Shown: in pieces, positions 7,770 to 14,663 of the stretch
Layout of the letters: each line of letters opens with the position of its first letter
How positions within the stretch are numbered: position 1 is the stretch's first letter
Assembly (NCBI GenBank): GCA_963922455.1
Contig: CAWUIO010000138.1
Location: forward strand, 1 to 15,972
DNA: 15,972 bases
Source: CAWUIO01 sp963922455
GTDB lineage: Bacteria; Bacteroidota; Bacteroidia; Cytophagales; Microscillaceae
Direction: 5' to 3'
Position numbers and translations under genes: made by a program
Notes under the pieces: model-generated
The model's database searches: none
Told to the model about the DNA's origin: nothing
The model's input: the letters and a program-made list of their open reading frames with translations, nothing else

Positions 7770-8657
7770 ATGCTATCTTGGCTCCTTCGTTTGACTGGTT
7801 TATTGCTTATCGGCCTATTACTGTTCGCATGCGGGAATACCCCACAGAATACTGAGGAAGACGACTCCCCAGACGATTCTACCAAGGTAAGCAATGATGC
7901 CAAGCCAGTAGGCACAGAGTGGCAACTGGTATGGGCCGATGAGTTTGATTCGGAGTCTATAGATGAGAAAAACTGGAACCTTCAAGTGCTAGATGCGGGA
8001 CAATACAATGATGAGTGGCAACGCTACACCGATAGCCCAGAAAATGCCTATATCGAAGACGGGAATTTGGTCATCAAAGCTATCCACGAAAGTGAAGAAC
8101 ATGGCATGGATCAATATACTTCTGCCCGCTTAAATACTGCCGAAAAACAAGCCTGGAAATACGGAAAAATAGCAACCCGGGCCAAGCTTCCCTACGGGCA
8201 AGGGATCTGGCCCGCCTTCTGGATGCTGGGGGCGAATATTGACCAAAATGGGGGAGACACCCCCTGGCCCCAATGCGGCGAAGTGGATATCTTTGAATTA
8301 TTTGGCTACAAAAGTGATTCGGTGGTAGTGGGGTATCTGCACTACGCCGATTCATCCGATTCCCACGCTTTTACGCATGGGGGTTCTTATAAATTAAACG
8401 ATGGGATTTTTGCCGATGACTTTCACGTGTTCGAGTTGATCTGGAATGAAGAGCAGATCACTTGGTTGGTAGACGGAGAAGAATTCGGTTCCTTGCCCAT
8501 CACTGGAGAGGAGTTGACCGAGTTTCATCAAGAGTTTTTCCTTCTCCTAAACCTGGCGGTGGGGGGGACCTTTGCCGGAAGACCCGATGCGTCTAATGTA
8601 TTTCCCCAGTATATGTATGTAGATTGGGTGCGGGTGTACAAGCACGTAGAGTCCTAA
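7770..8657 (+). CDS. GH16 family beta-glucanase lipoprotein (laminarinase-like)
   Basis: This is a predicted cell-envelope glycoside hydrolase cutting beta-1,3 or mixed beta-1,3/1,4-glucans by a retaining mechanism. The first 21 residues form a lipoprotein signal (hydrophobic 4-20, lipobox LFAC, C21). An Asp/Ser/Thr-rich linker (about 22-48) follows. The single GH16 domain starts at WQLVWADEFD (51-60) and continues through WPAFWMLG (147-154). The active site is GEVDIFE (170-176): nucleophile E171, D173 and acid/base E176, in the beta-bulge form typical of laminarinases. The end NLAVGGTFAG...YVDWVRVYK closes the jelly roll. Length 295 is normal for a single-domain enzyme with no carbohydrate-binding module. 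No SusCD pair lies nearby, so it is not in an obvious polysaccharide utilisation locus. Exact substrate is inferred. Confidence 0.92.
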   Translation: MLSWLLRLTGLLLIGLLLFACGNTPQNTEEDDSPDDSTKVSNDAKPVGTEWQLVWADEFDSESIDEKNWNLQVLDAGQYNDEWQRYTDSPENAYIEDGNLVIKAIHESEEHGMDQYTSARLNTAEKQAWKYGKIATRAKLPYGQGIWPAFWMLGANIDQNGGDTPWPQCGEVDIFELFGYKSDSVVVGYLHYADSSDSHAFTHGGSYKLNDGIFADDFHVFELIWNEEQITWLVDGEEFGSLPITGEELTEFHQEFFLLLNLAVGGTFAGRPDASNVFPQYMYVDWVRVYKHVES

Positions 8658-8745
8658 TTTCTCGTAGAGGATGGGGGCAAATGGGTTTGACCCCTAAGCA
8701 AAGCCCAATTCCGTTTTTACAAAAATCAGTATATCCAGATACTTC

Positions 8746-9672
8746 ATGAAAACCGCATATACCCACAAATCTATCGCTGATCCAACCGGGAGAAAAACCA
8801 CGTATCTCGAATGGGAGGGAGGCCCCCAAAAAATCTTGCTTTTGCACGGCTTCCCAGAAAGCCCTTACATCTGGGAGCCTATCGCCAAGGCCTTGCAAGC
8901 AGCCGGGTTTACGGTCATTGCTCCGTATTTACTAGGTTTTGAGCAGGTAGATACCTTGGACCGGGTGATTACCATGAAAGAACTGGCCGAGTGGTTACAT
9001 GCCTTTGTAGACAGTGTGCTGACTGAGGAAAAGGAGAAGGTGTTTTTAGTTGGGCACGACTTTGGGGCAGTCACTGGGTATGTGGCCTTGGCTTTGCCCA
9101 ATCATCGGTTTAGTCAATATGTAGCCTTGGCTATTCCTCCATTACGGAGTTATTTACTATCCGTTTTGACCCATCCCATCATCGCGCTACGGAGGCGCTA
9201 TATTGTTTTGTATAGCTTGCCCTTGGGCTTAGGCAAGAAACTTCTTGCGCGTAATAATTTTGCCTTGCTCAAAAAAATAACCCTTAAGTGGTGTGAAGGA
9301 GCTGAACGTAGCACCCGGTATTTTTCCTCCAACGAAGCCTATGCCTTGCTTCCCGACTTAAAAGGGCCGCTGGCCTTATACCGAGGCATTGGGCCTTCTT
9401 TTTCAAAACTCTTTCCGTGGTTGCGGCAGTTTCCGATTGCGTTTTCCAAGATTAAAGTACCTACCCGGATCTTTGTCGGGGCCGATGAAACTACCTATCC
9501 CCCCGCCGTTTTTGATGGGTTTAGTAAGCAGTTTGACCCCTCGGTACCGGTTTCGCTGCACGTTATTCCTCAGTGTGGGCACTTTATCCCCCTGGATGCC
9601 CCTGAATGGGTAGTAGAGCACGTTTTGGATATGCAAAAAGCGCATCAAAAATCCATGGAGAATACGGTTTAG
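8746..9672 (+). CDS. Alpha/beta hydrolase, epoxide-hydrolase-like with Asp nucleophile
   Basis: This 308-residue cytoplasmic protein has an alpha/beta hydrolase fold. The oxyanion motif is HGFPE (34-38). The nucleophile elbow GHDFGA (103-108) has aspartate D105 rather than serine, as in epoxide hydrolases and haloalkane dehalogenases. The acid is probably D247 in VGADE, and the catalytic histidine is H279 in QCGHFIP. The cap region (about 130-235) is helix-rich and basic (ALRRRY). Asp nucleophiles form an ester intermediate, so esterase activity is less likely. The substrate cannot be told from sequence. The gene follows the glucanase by 88 bp and ends 29 nt before a genome repeat and facing a convergent LysR gene. 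Confidence 0.85.
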   Translation: MKTAYTHKSIADPTGRKTTYLEWEGGPQKILLLHGFPESPYIWEPIAKALQAAGFTVIAPYLLGFEQVDTLDRVITMKELAEWLHAFVDSVLTEEKEKVFLVGHDFGAVTGYVALALPNHRFSQYVALAIPPLRSYLLSVLTHPIIALRRRYIVLYSLPLGLGKKLLARNNFALLKKITLKWCEGAERSTRYFSSNEAYALLPDLKGPLALYRGIGPSFSKLFPWLRQFPIAFSKIKVPTRIFVGADETTYPPAVFDGFSKQFDPSVPVSLHVIPQCGHFIPLDAPEWVVEHVLDMQKAHQKSMENTV

Positions 9673-9701
9673 AGGGCTTATTAGCTAGTACCTTATCACC
9701 C

Positions 9702-9833
9702 GGCTTAGGGATGGAGCGGCCTGTTTGAGCCCGCCGCTGGATTGAGGGGTGGCCGGCGAGTAGCGAGAGCCCGGCCCGCGCTGGCCGTAAATTTTAAGAA
9801 GCTCTCCAACTTTTCTTAGCGCGGGCAAGCCCC
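9702..9833 (+). repeat. 130-bp structured repeat, copy A
   Basis: This fills the gap between the convergent hydrolase and LysR genes. From the 5' end it has: GGCTTAGGG; a GCGGC/GCCGC stem region; a GGCCGG/CCGGCC stem enclosing a GAGTAGCGAGAG loop region; CCCGCGCT (9775-9782); a variable core; and AGCGCGGG (9818-9825) followed by CAAGCCCC. GGCTT at the start can pair with AAGCC at the end, giving a closed, branched fold. The first 80 nt differ from copy B at only three positions, whereas the core is unrelated. Confidence 0.85.
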
Positions 9834-9851
9834 TAATTTTTGAGAATTAGC

Positions 9852-10736
9852 TTATTGAAAATATTCCACAAAATTGATTAGAAAGTCTTTGATGTATTTT
9901 TTGGCCTGATCTTCCTTCTTTACCACCAAGTAATGCACCCGTCGCAAGCCCTCGCGACCAATCCGTTTAAATTGCGTGGCCTCGGAGACTTTGAAGCTTT
10001 TTAAGGCCCAGCGTGGCATACAAAGCATACCCATATTGGCTTCTACCAACGACAAGGCCACCTCCGTCAAGGGAATGGCTGAAATTTTTAATGGGGTGAT
10101 ATGATGCGGTTTTAAGTAGTGGGTGTAAAGGGAAACGGTTTCCAAAGGATAGGAGTGAATAATCAAGTGCTGGTCTTCAAAATGACGAGGATCTAAATAT
10201 TCTTGCTGACTCAGAGGATGTTCCCGATGGAGCAAGGCATAAATCTCGTCTTGATAAACTTGCATACTATGTAGATCTTCGTGCACTGGGTGATGGGTCA
10301 CTAGGGCCATGTCTATTTCACCTTGTAAGAGCTTCGGTATTGGCTGATGGGTGGCTTCCAGTACCAAGTCTACGTCAATATCGGGGTATAGCATGCCCAT
10401 CTTCTGGATAATGGCTGGTAGGTCTTGGTAAAAAGAATAACACTCTGTACTCAGTTTGATCCTACCCTTGGACCCCGCCCGGATCTCTTTAATTGCTTCA
10501 AAGCCCGCCTCAATATCGTGCAATACCTTACAAGCTATTTCGTATAAGGCTTGCCCCTCTTCGGTAAGTTGCCAAGGTTTGCGGGCCCGGTCAAAGACTT
10601 TAAAGCCCAGTTGACCTTCGAGTTCCCGCAGTTGGTGGCTCAGGGCCGACTGGGTCAAGAAGAGTTTGCCCGAAGAGTTAGCCAGGTTCCCTTCTTGGGC
10701 AATGGTTTTGATAAGCCTGAAGTACTTTATTTCCAT
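9852..10736 (-). CDS. LysR-family transcriptional regulator, MetR-like
   Basis: This 294-residue regulator has a winged helix-turn-helix at the N-terminus (about 1-60; LTQSALSHQLRELEGQLGF at 27-45 is the recognition region). A linker helix and a periplasmic-binding-like effector domain (about 90-294) follow. The stretch STECYSFYQDLP (96-107) and the overall colinearity resemble E. coli MetR, which responds to homocysteine and controls methionine genes. A perfect TGAA-N5-TTCA sequence, the known MetR box form, lies 36 bp upstream of its start (10772-10784) between this gene and the divergent rhodanese gene. That supports MetR-type autoregulation and control of the neighbour. The effector is inferred, not shown. 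The gene ends 18 nt from repeat copy A. Confidence 0.88.
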   Translation of the reverse strand: MEIKYFRLIKTIAQEGNLANSSGKLFLTQSALSHQLRELEGQLGFKVFDRARKPWQLTEEGQALYEIACKVLHDIEAGFEAIKEIRAGSKGRIKLSTECYSFYQDLPAIIQKMGMLYPDIDVDLVLEATHQPIPKLLQGEIDMALVTHHPVHEDLHSMQVYQDEIYALLHREHPLSQQEYLDPRHFEDQHLIIHSYPLETVSLYTHYLKPHHITPLKISAIPLTEVALSLVEANMGMLCMPRWALKSFKVSEATQFKRIGREGLRRVHYLVVKKEDQAKKYIKDFLINFVEYFQ

Positions 10737-10771
10737 AGCTTAATTTAGGTACTTGTTTTTAAAGCTGTAGC

Positions 10772-10784
10772 TGAAAAGATTTCA
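10772..10784. promoter_or_regulatory. MetR-type operator TGAA-N5-TTCA
   Basis: The 13-bp sequence TGAAAAGATTTCA is an exact match to the TGAANNNNNTTCA site known for MetR. It sits in the divergent intergenic region, 36 bp from the regulator start codon and 98 bp from the rhodanese start. LysR proteins usually bind in such a divergent gap to repress themselves and activate the neighbour. No other copy was noticed by eye in the window. Confidence 0.6.
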
Positions 10785-10882
10785 CATAGGGCTGAGCATT
10801 GTTCAAAGGAAGTAGGAGGAAAGGAATACCGCATCTCCTATCTTGGGTACCAGATGCAATTTTAACCCATAACTACGTACTT

Positions 10883-11275
10883 ATGATGTCTCAAATCGAG
10901 TATTACGAATGCAAGTTAGCTTACGAAATGGATCCATCCGATGTATATGCGGCCTTTGAAAGCAGCCCAGAATATATCGCCGTGGATACGCGTCAAAGCT
11001 TTGCTTATGAAAAAGAACATATCCCTAGTGCCCTCAGCTTTCCCCATCGGGAGATGAACGAAGAAAGTACCCAAAAGCTGGATAAATCCAAAATTTATAT
11101 CTGCTATTGTGATGGAATTGGCTGTAACGGATCTACCAAAGGGGCCTTAAAATTGGCCAAGTTGGGCTTTCAAGTTAGGGAGTTGATTGGGGGCATTGCG
11201 TGGTGGAAATTGGACGGTTATGCCACCGAAGGAAGCCGGGCTACCGAAGGCAGTAGGTTTGTATGCGCTTGTTAA
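10883..11275 (+). CDS. Single-domain rhodanese-like sulfurtransferase
   Basis: This is a 130-residue rhodanese-domain protein from tandem ATGs at 10883/10886; a longer reading from TTG 10799 adds a non-homologous leader. VDTRQSFAYEKEHIPSA (34-50) is the classic VDVR...H-IPGA rhodanese motif. The active loop is YCDGIGCNGSTKGA (75-88), in which C76 is the expected persulfide cysteine and C81 a second one. LGFQVRELIGGIAWW follows as expected. The tail repeats ATEGSR twice and ends CAC, so four cysteines cluster in function-relevant places. It probably carries sulfane sulfur or works in cyanide/thiosulfate chemistry. Divergence from a MetR-like regulator suggests regulation by sulfur amino acid status (inference). 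Confidence 0.88.
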   Translation: MMSQIEYYECKLAYEMDPSDVYAAFESSPEYIAVDTRQSFAYEKEHIPSALSFPHREMNEESTQKLDKSKIYICYCDGIGCNGSTKGALKLAKLGFQVRELIGGIAWWKLDGYATEGSRATEGSRFVCAC

Positions 11276-11355
11276 ATCCGGACCATATAGCCATTTTCTA
11301 GTCCCCGGAAAAAGCCCAATCGCCAACTGTTTATGAGGGAAAATCAAAAGGATAT

Positions 11356-11487
11356 GGGGCTTCCCCGCGCTGAGAACGTTTGGGGGTTTTTTATAAGCTA
11401 GCTACCGGCGCGGGTCGGGCTGTCACTACTCGCTGCCTTTACCCACATGGCCCCCACGAGCTCAAACAGGCCGTTCCATCCCTAAGC
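11356..11487 (-). repeat. 130-bp structured repeat, copy C (inverted)
   Basis: Read on the minus strand it runs GCTTAGGGATGGAACGGCC, then GAGTAGTGACAGCCCGACC, then CCCGCGC (plus-strand 11408-11414), a variable core, then GCGCGGGG (plus-strand 11363-11370) and AAGCCCC. It belongs with copy D to a subtype with GAGTAGTGACA in the middle loop, while A and B have GAGTAGCGAGA. It lies 80 bp after the rhodanese stop, antisense to that gene. Confidence 0.8.
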
Positions 11488-11545
11488 TTTAGGAAGAAGA
11501 TGGGGATAAAACTCGCTCAGGGAGGCACGTTAAACTACCACGAAA

Positions 11546-11584
11546 AAAGCAAAGTGTCCATACCGGGCACTTTGCTTTGTTTTT
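11546..11584 (+). terminator. Strong intrinsic terminator, probably bidirectional
   Basis: AAAGCAAAGTG (11546-11556) pairs with CACTTTGCTTT (11568-11578) with a short loop, followed by GTTTTT. An A-run precedes the left arm, so the reverse strand also ends in a T-run. It is 270 bp beyond the rhodanese stop and past repeat copy C, so it is the likely end of the rhodanese transcript or of an unrecognised short RNA. The stretch 11585-11805 has no convincing gene; it contains only a small ATCTCC/GGAGAT hairpin near 11727-11745. Confidence 0.75.
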
Positions 11585-11805
11585 AGACCAATTCTATTTA
11601 CGTATTTCACCTTAGACCCTTCTGGTATCCAGCTCATAATTGTTATTCATCATGGCCAAGCGTAGCGGGTATACGTTTCAATGACTTGATACTCAAATTC
11701 AGATTGCTTAGTTTATTCGCTTATCTCCTCGATAGGGAGATTAGTTTACTTCTATGCAGGACTGCTTCTAAGGGCTAAGCATTCCCTAGGGACACCAAGG
11801 GATGG

Positions 11806-11903
11806 TATATTTGATATATTTTTGTGTTTATATGCAAGCTATGCAGCTTTTTACTTTCAAAACGCGTATTAAATCCTGAATTAATTTTATTTTGAAAGTA
11901 AAA
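11806..11903 (+). promoter_or_regulatory. HxlR gene control region with 14-bp perfect inverted repeat
   Basis: Two overlapping Bacteroidota-type promoter cores, TATATTTG (11806-11813) and TATTTTTG (11817-11824), lie about 100 bp upstream of the HxlR start. Downstream are a small palindrome AAGCT-ATGC-AGCTT (11836-11849) and a perfect inverted repeat, TTTTACTTTCAAAA (11849-11862) and TTTTGAAAGTAAAA (11890-11903), arms 27 nt apart. The right arm ends 18 nt before ATG 11922. HxlR regulators commonly bind TACTT-type palindromes near their own genes, so autorepression is likely; a 5' leader hairpin is the alternative. No clear -33 element was found. Confidence 0.55.
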
Positions 11904-11921
11904 TTTTTTTATTTAGATGAT

Positions 11922-12350
11922 ATGAGAGATAAATTTCGATGCGATTGCCCGATAAGCTCAGCTTTGGACATACTGGGGGATAAATGGACCTTGGTGCTTG
12001 TCAAGCAAATGCTGCTGGAGGACAAGCGCACCTTCAAGGATTTTTTGGAAAGCGAGGAGGCCATTGCCAGTAATATCTTATCTTCTCGATTAAAGATGTT
12101 GGAAGAGTTTAAGATCATTCGCAAGGAAAAACTCCCTGATAATAAAAAGACCAATTTATATCGGCTGAGTGAAAAAGGCCTAGGCTTGGCCCCGGTCATC
12201 ATTGAGTTGGCTTTGTGGAGTGGAGAACACGTGCGGGAGTTTCATCCGGGAATAGAGATGGATAGTCGCTTGACTCATCGTAGCAAGAAGGCCTTTGTAC
12301 AGCAACTGGTTGAAAATTATAAAGCCAAATGGGAGAAACTCCAAACATAA
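11922..12350 (+). CDS. HxlR-family winged-helix transcriptional regulator
   Basis: This is a 142-residue MarR-related regulator of the HxlR class, which usually binds as a dimer and senses electrophiles, aldehydes or redox change. RCDCPISSALDILGDKWTLVLVK (from residue 5 to 28) is the family signature, with a conserved Cys in CPI. The wing follows at SRLKMLEEFKIIRKE...NLYRLSEKG. ATG 11922 is preferred over TTG 11892 because family members begin just before this signature, and the TTG sits inside the right arm of the upstream inverted repeat. The last 22 nt overlap the GNAT gene, so the two are translationally coupled and the acetyltransferase is the most likely regulated partner. No inducer can be named. 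Confidence 0.9.
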   Translation: MRDKFRCDCPISSALDILGDKWTLVLVKQMLLEDKRTFKDFLESEEAIASNILSSRLKMLEEFKIIRKEKLPDNKKTNLYRLSEKGLGLAPVIIELALWSGEHVREFHPGIEMDSRLTHRSKKAFVQQLVENYKAKWEKLQT

Positions 12351-12787
12351 AAATAAGGAAGGCAGAAGAAAGTGATTTCCCTGCTATGATTAGCCTATTC
12401 CGAGAATTTGCCGAATTTCAAAAACACCCGGAAAGGATGCAAAATACCGTAGCGCATATGCGGGAAGAAAAAGACTATATTTTTGCATTTTTAGCTCTTA
12501 GTGAGCCAGGCGAAATCATAGCTTATGCCTGCTATTCGTATACCTACCATACGTGGTCGGGCAAATCAATTTACTTGGATGATCTTTACGTAAAGCCAAG
12601 GTATAGAAAAATAGGCCTCGGCAAACGTTTACTGGAAAAGGTGATTGACGAAGCCAAAAGAGAAAACTGTCATAAAGTCCGCTGGCAAGTCTCCCATTGG
12701 AATAAAAATGCCCAGGAATTTTATAAAAGTATGGGAGCTGAGATCGATGGGGAGGAGTTGAATTGCGACTTGGTTTTGCGGAAATAA
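12329..12787 (+). CDS. GNAT N-acetyltransferase, spermidine/thialysine (SAT1)-like
   Basis: This is a 152-residue GNAT-fold acetyltransferase that moves acetyl from acetyl-CoA to an amine. The acetyl-CoA loop RKIGLG (93-98) has the R/Q-x-x-G-x-G/A form. Preceding LDDLYVKPRYR (83-93) and following RWQVSHWNKNAQEFYKSMGAEI (118-139) match the diamine acetyltransferase (SSAT) and thialysine acetyltransferase branch better than ribosomal-protein types. Its ATG lies inside the HxlR gene, an overlap of 22 nt in a different frame. Polyamine or a related toxic amine is a reasonable substrate guess. It ends 39 nt before repeat copy B. Confidence 0.88.
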   Translation: MGETPNIKIRKAEESDFPAMISLFREFAEFQKHPERMQNTVAHMREEKDYIFAFLALSEPGEIIAYACYSYTYHTWSGKSIYLDDLYVKPRYRKIGLGKRLLEKVIDEAKRENCHKVRWQVSHWNKNAQEFYKSMGAEIDGEELNCDLVLRK

Positions 12788-12826
12788 GTCAATTGCTAGG
12801 TCCATTTCTAATGACTACCCAATTTT

Positions 12827-12956
12827 GGCTTAGGGATCAAGCGGCCTGTCTGAGCCCGCCGCTGGATTGAGGGGTGGCCGGCGAGTAGCGAGAGCCCGGC
12901 CCGCGCGCCACGATATGTCCCACCTGGGAACGGTTTTCAAGGCGCGGGCAAGCCCC
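12827..12956 (+). repeat. 130-bp structured repeat, copy B
   Basis: This is nearly identical to copy A over the first 80 nt (three differences), including the GGCCGG/CCGGCC stem around GAGTAGCGAGAG. The core after CCCGCGC (12900-12906) is unrelated to A and contains a small CCCACCTGGG palindrome. The core closes with GCGCGGG (12942-12948) and CAAGCCCC. It sits between the GNAT gene and the membrane-protein gene. Confidence 0.85.
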
Positions 12957-12982
12957 TGAGGTTTAAGCGTACAACTCACCTG

Positions 12983-12990
12983 TAAATTTG
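12983..12990 (+). promoter_or_regulatory. Candidate promoter core TAAATTTG
   Basis: An exact TAnnTTTG match lies 86 bp before the membrane-protein start and after repeat copy B. A TTTA at 12962-12965 is the only possible upstream element and is not well placed. It is supported mainly by position and by the same motif elsewhere in the window. Confidence 0.35.
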
Positions 12991-13075
12991 TTCATTCCAC
13001 CAAGGCTGGCAGGTTCAAGCCCTGAATTACCCCTAAATTGGAGCATACCCTTTAATCTACGAAACCCTAAAAAAT

Positions 13076-13534
13076 ATGCTTACGAAAGAAAGAGCTTTAC
13101 ACCTCAGTGTAATCGTTTTGTTTTTGGCGGCGACGATGGATATGGTGAGGGGCTATATGCATACCTTCCAGGTAAAGTACGCGGCCACCCACTTAGCCGG
13201 CATCGAGCCTATTTCGGATAGTTTGGTTTTAATGAGTTCTTTTGGCATATCAAACTTCTTGACTGGCTTTATGTATTACCTCGTGATTTGGAAAGCCCGA
13301 CATTTGGCTCCTTATATTCTCTTGCTTATTCCGATCAGTTATGTTTTGGGGGGGCTAGGCATGCGATATCAAAATATCCAGATGGAATCGCCTTTTGTGG
13401 GCCAGTATATGATGGCCAAATACCTAGCTATCTGTTTGATTACTTCCCTGATTTACTTTGTGGCCCAAAAGAAGAAATCGGAAAAGCCTCAAAAGCAGGT
13501 GATTCCTGAAGTCAAAGAATTGCTTATAGAGTAA
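13076..13534 (+). CDS. Small four-helix integral membrane protein, unknown function
   Basis: I do not recognise this family. The 152-residue protein has four likely membrane helices (about 8-26, 50-72, 78-96, 111-130), a positive-residue-rich start (KER) and a charged lysine-rich cytoplasmic tail (132-152). A short loop between helices 1 and 2 contains MHTFQVKYAATHLAGIEPIS. Both ends are probably cytoplasmic. There are no obvious catalytic or metal-binding clusters. The size and topology recall DoxX-like or small permease-type proteins, but no signature supports this. It is followed by a strong terminator and is probably monocistronic. Confidence 0.75.
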   Translation: MLTKERALHLSVIVLFLAATMDMVRGYMHTFQVKYAATHLAGIEPISDSLVLMSSFGISNFLTGFMYYLVIWKARHLAPYILLLIPISYVLGGLGMRYQNIQMESPFVGQYMMAKYLAICLITSLIYFVAQKKKSEKPQKQVIPEVKELLIE

Positions 13535-13583
13535 AACGAATGGTAAAATCAGTATGTGTGGATTCCTTTGAGTTGTATGGTTG

Positions 13584-13621
13584 ATCCGTAGTCCTGCGCT
13601 TTGCAGGCTACGGATTTTTTT
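13584..13621 (+). terminator. Intrinsic terminator for the membrane-protein gene
   Basis: ATCCGTAGtCCTGC pairs with GCAGGCTACGGAT (ending 13615) around a GCTTT loop with one bulged T, followed by T7 (13615-13621). There is no T-run on the opposite strand, so it serves the plus-strand gene only. The sulfotransferase gene ends just beyond on the minus strand. Confidence 0.85.
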
Positions 13622-13633
13622 GGCTGCCCCTAA

Positions 13634-14512
13634 TCATTTGGAAATAGGAGGAAGAGACCAATCGAGCGATTTTTCGTAGCCTAAATAAACAAGGAGGCGG
13701 TTCCAGCGTCCATTGTGGACTGTCTTTACTAGGTCGATAATTTCCTCATCAAAATAATTGACCCAGTCTCCGGCAATCCCTTTTCTAAAAAAGGAGTTAT
13801 TGTCTTCCATGCCCGCAGGGCGCCCGCCACTGTGTTTGGAAAATTGATTTTTGTGAATAGCCTTCTGTATACGTGTATCACTTACCTGAATATCTACAAA
13901 ATCCAGAATTTTTTTCATTTCGGTCATAGCTTGGCATAGCAAATTCTCATAACGTATTACGTGAATATCATGGGCTTGAGTATAACTCCAGGCCTCTAAG
14001 AGTTTGAGAAGGCCTTCGTCATGTTTAAGGTAATAGATAATACGGCTCCGGTCGTTAGGAAGTGTCTGGAGGACGGGCCACCCGCCTTGGCTTTCATTCA
14101 GATGGTTCAGAAAAAAGCTAACGGAGACAATTACATCCCGGGGATCGCGTACTAAGGTGACTAGCTTAACGTTATCGGGGAGCTTTTGCGTGGGGGGGGG
14201 AGAATGGCTTTTGAGGAGGTGGTTTTCGGTCAGCCCGCTCAAAAATTCAGGGGTAGCCGGGGCATCTAGTTCAATTACTTTTTGCATAAAGGGTTTGTGC
14301 CGGACGGCTTCGGGCAGCCCGGCATGCTTGAAGAGATATAAATCGCGAAGTAATTTGACGAGCCAAGTACTGCCCACTTTTTGGGCAGTGGCAACAATCA
14401 GGATAGTTGGTGCAGGTTCAGACTGCTTTCTCTTAAGTTTTTGGAGTTCATAATTGACTCGGTAACGGAGCAGGCTATAGGCTTTGTAACTTAATTCTCT
14501 TAGTCTTTTCAT
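13634..14512 (-). CDS. PAPS-dependent sulfotransferase
   Basis: This is predicted to transfer sulfate from PAPS to a hydroxyl or amine of a small molecule or glycan. In 292 residues the 5'-phosphosulfate loop is TAQKVGSTWLVKLL (42-55, related to PKSGTTW). The likely catalytic histidine is H103 in KSHSP. The 3'-phosphate site is LVRDPRDVIVS (R122, S130), and the C-terminal PAPS loop is RKGIAGDW (243-250). An open frame extends upstream to 14881, but that part is antisense to the DinB gene and has no homology pattern, so ATG 14512 is chosen. No signal peptide or membrane anchor is seen. A run of nine C in coding sense encodes PPP (105-107; 14192-14200), a possible slippage site. It is divergent from the DinB gene across 151 bp. 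Confidence 0.88.
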   Translation of the reverse strand: MKRLRELSYKAYSLLRYRVNYELQKLKRKQSEPAPTILIVATAQKVGSTWLVKLLRDLYLFKHAGLPEAVRHKPFMQKVIELDAPATPEFLSGLTENHLLKSHSPPPTQKLPDNVKLVTLVRDPRDVIVSVSFFLNHLNESQGGWPVLQTLPNDRSRIIYYLKHDEGLLKLLEAWSYTQAHDIHVIRYENLLCQAMTEMKKILDFVDIQVSDTRIQKAIHKNQFSKHSGGRPAGMEDNNSFFRKGIAGDWVNYFDEEIIDLVKTVHNGRWNRLLVYLGYEKSLDWSLPPISK

Positions 14513-14663
14513 CGTTTGGGTGCTTTGGGCTTGAATCGGATTTGGGTATGTAAGGAAAGATGTTAATGCCCTCTGTTTATCCGCTAAAATAATTAACTTA
14601 ACTCCCCTTGTTTTCCAATTGCCTAAAAGTAGTGGCAGATTAACACATTTAAAAAGACTAGAC

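Noticed and set aside
8561..8567. G7 run in the GH16 gene as a slippage site
   Set aside because: It encodes the conserved VGG of the GH16 fold, so the run follows from the protein sequence and codon choice.
11380..11586. 68-residue open frame after the rhodanese gene
   Set aside because: It runs through repeat copy C and the terminator hairpin, so it is an accident of GC-rich repeat sequence.
11590..11710. Minus-strand stretch reading QSEFEYQVIETYTRYAWP before a stop
   Set aside because: Protein-like by eye but under 25 residues with no start or partner domain; too short to call a gene remnant.
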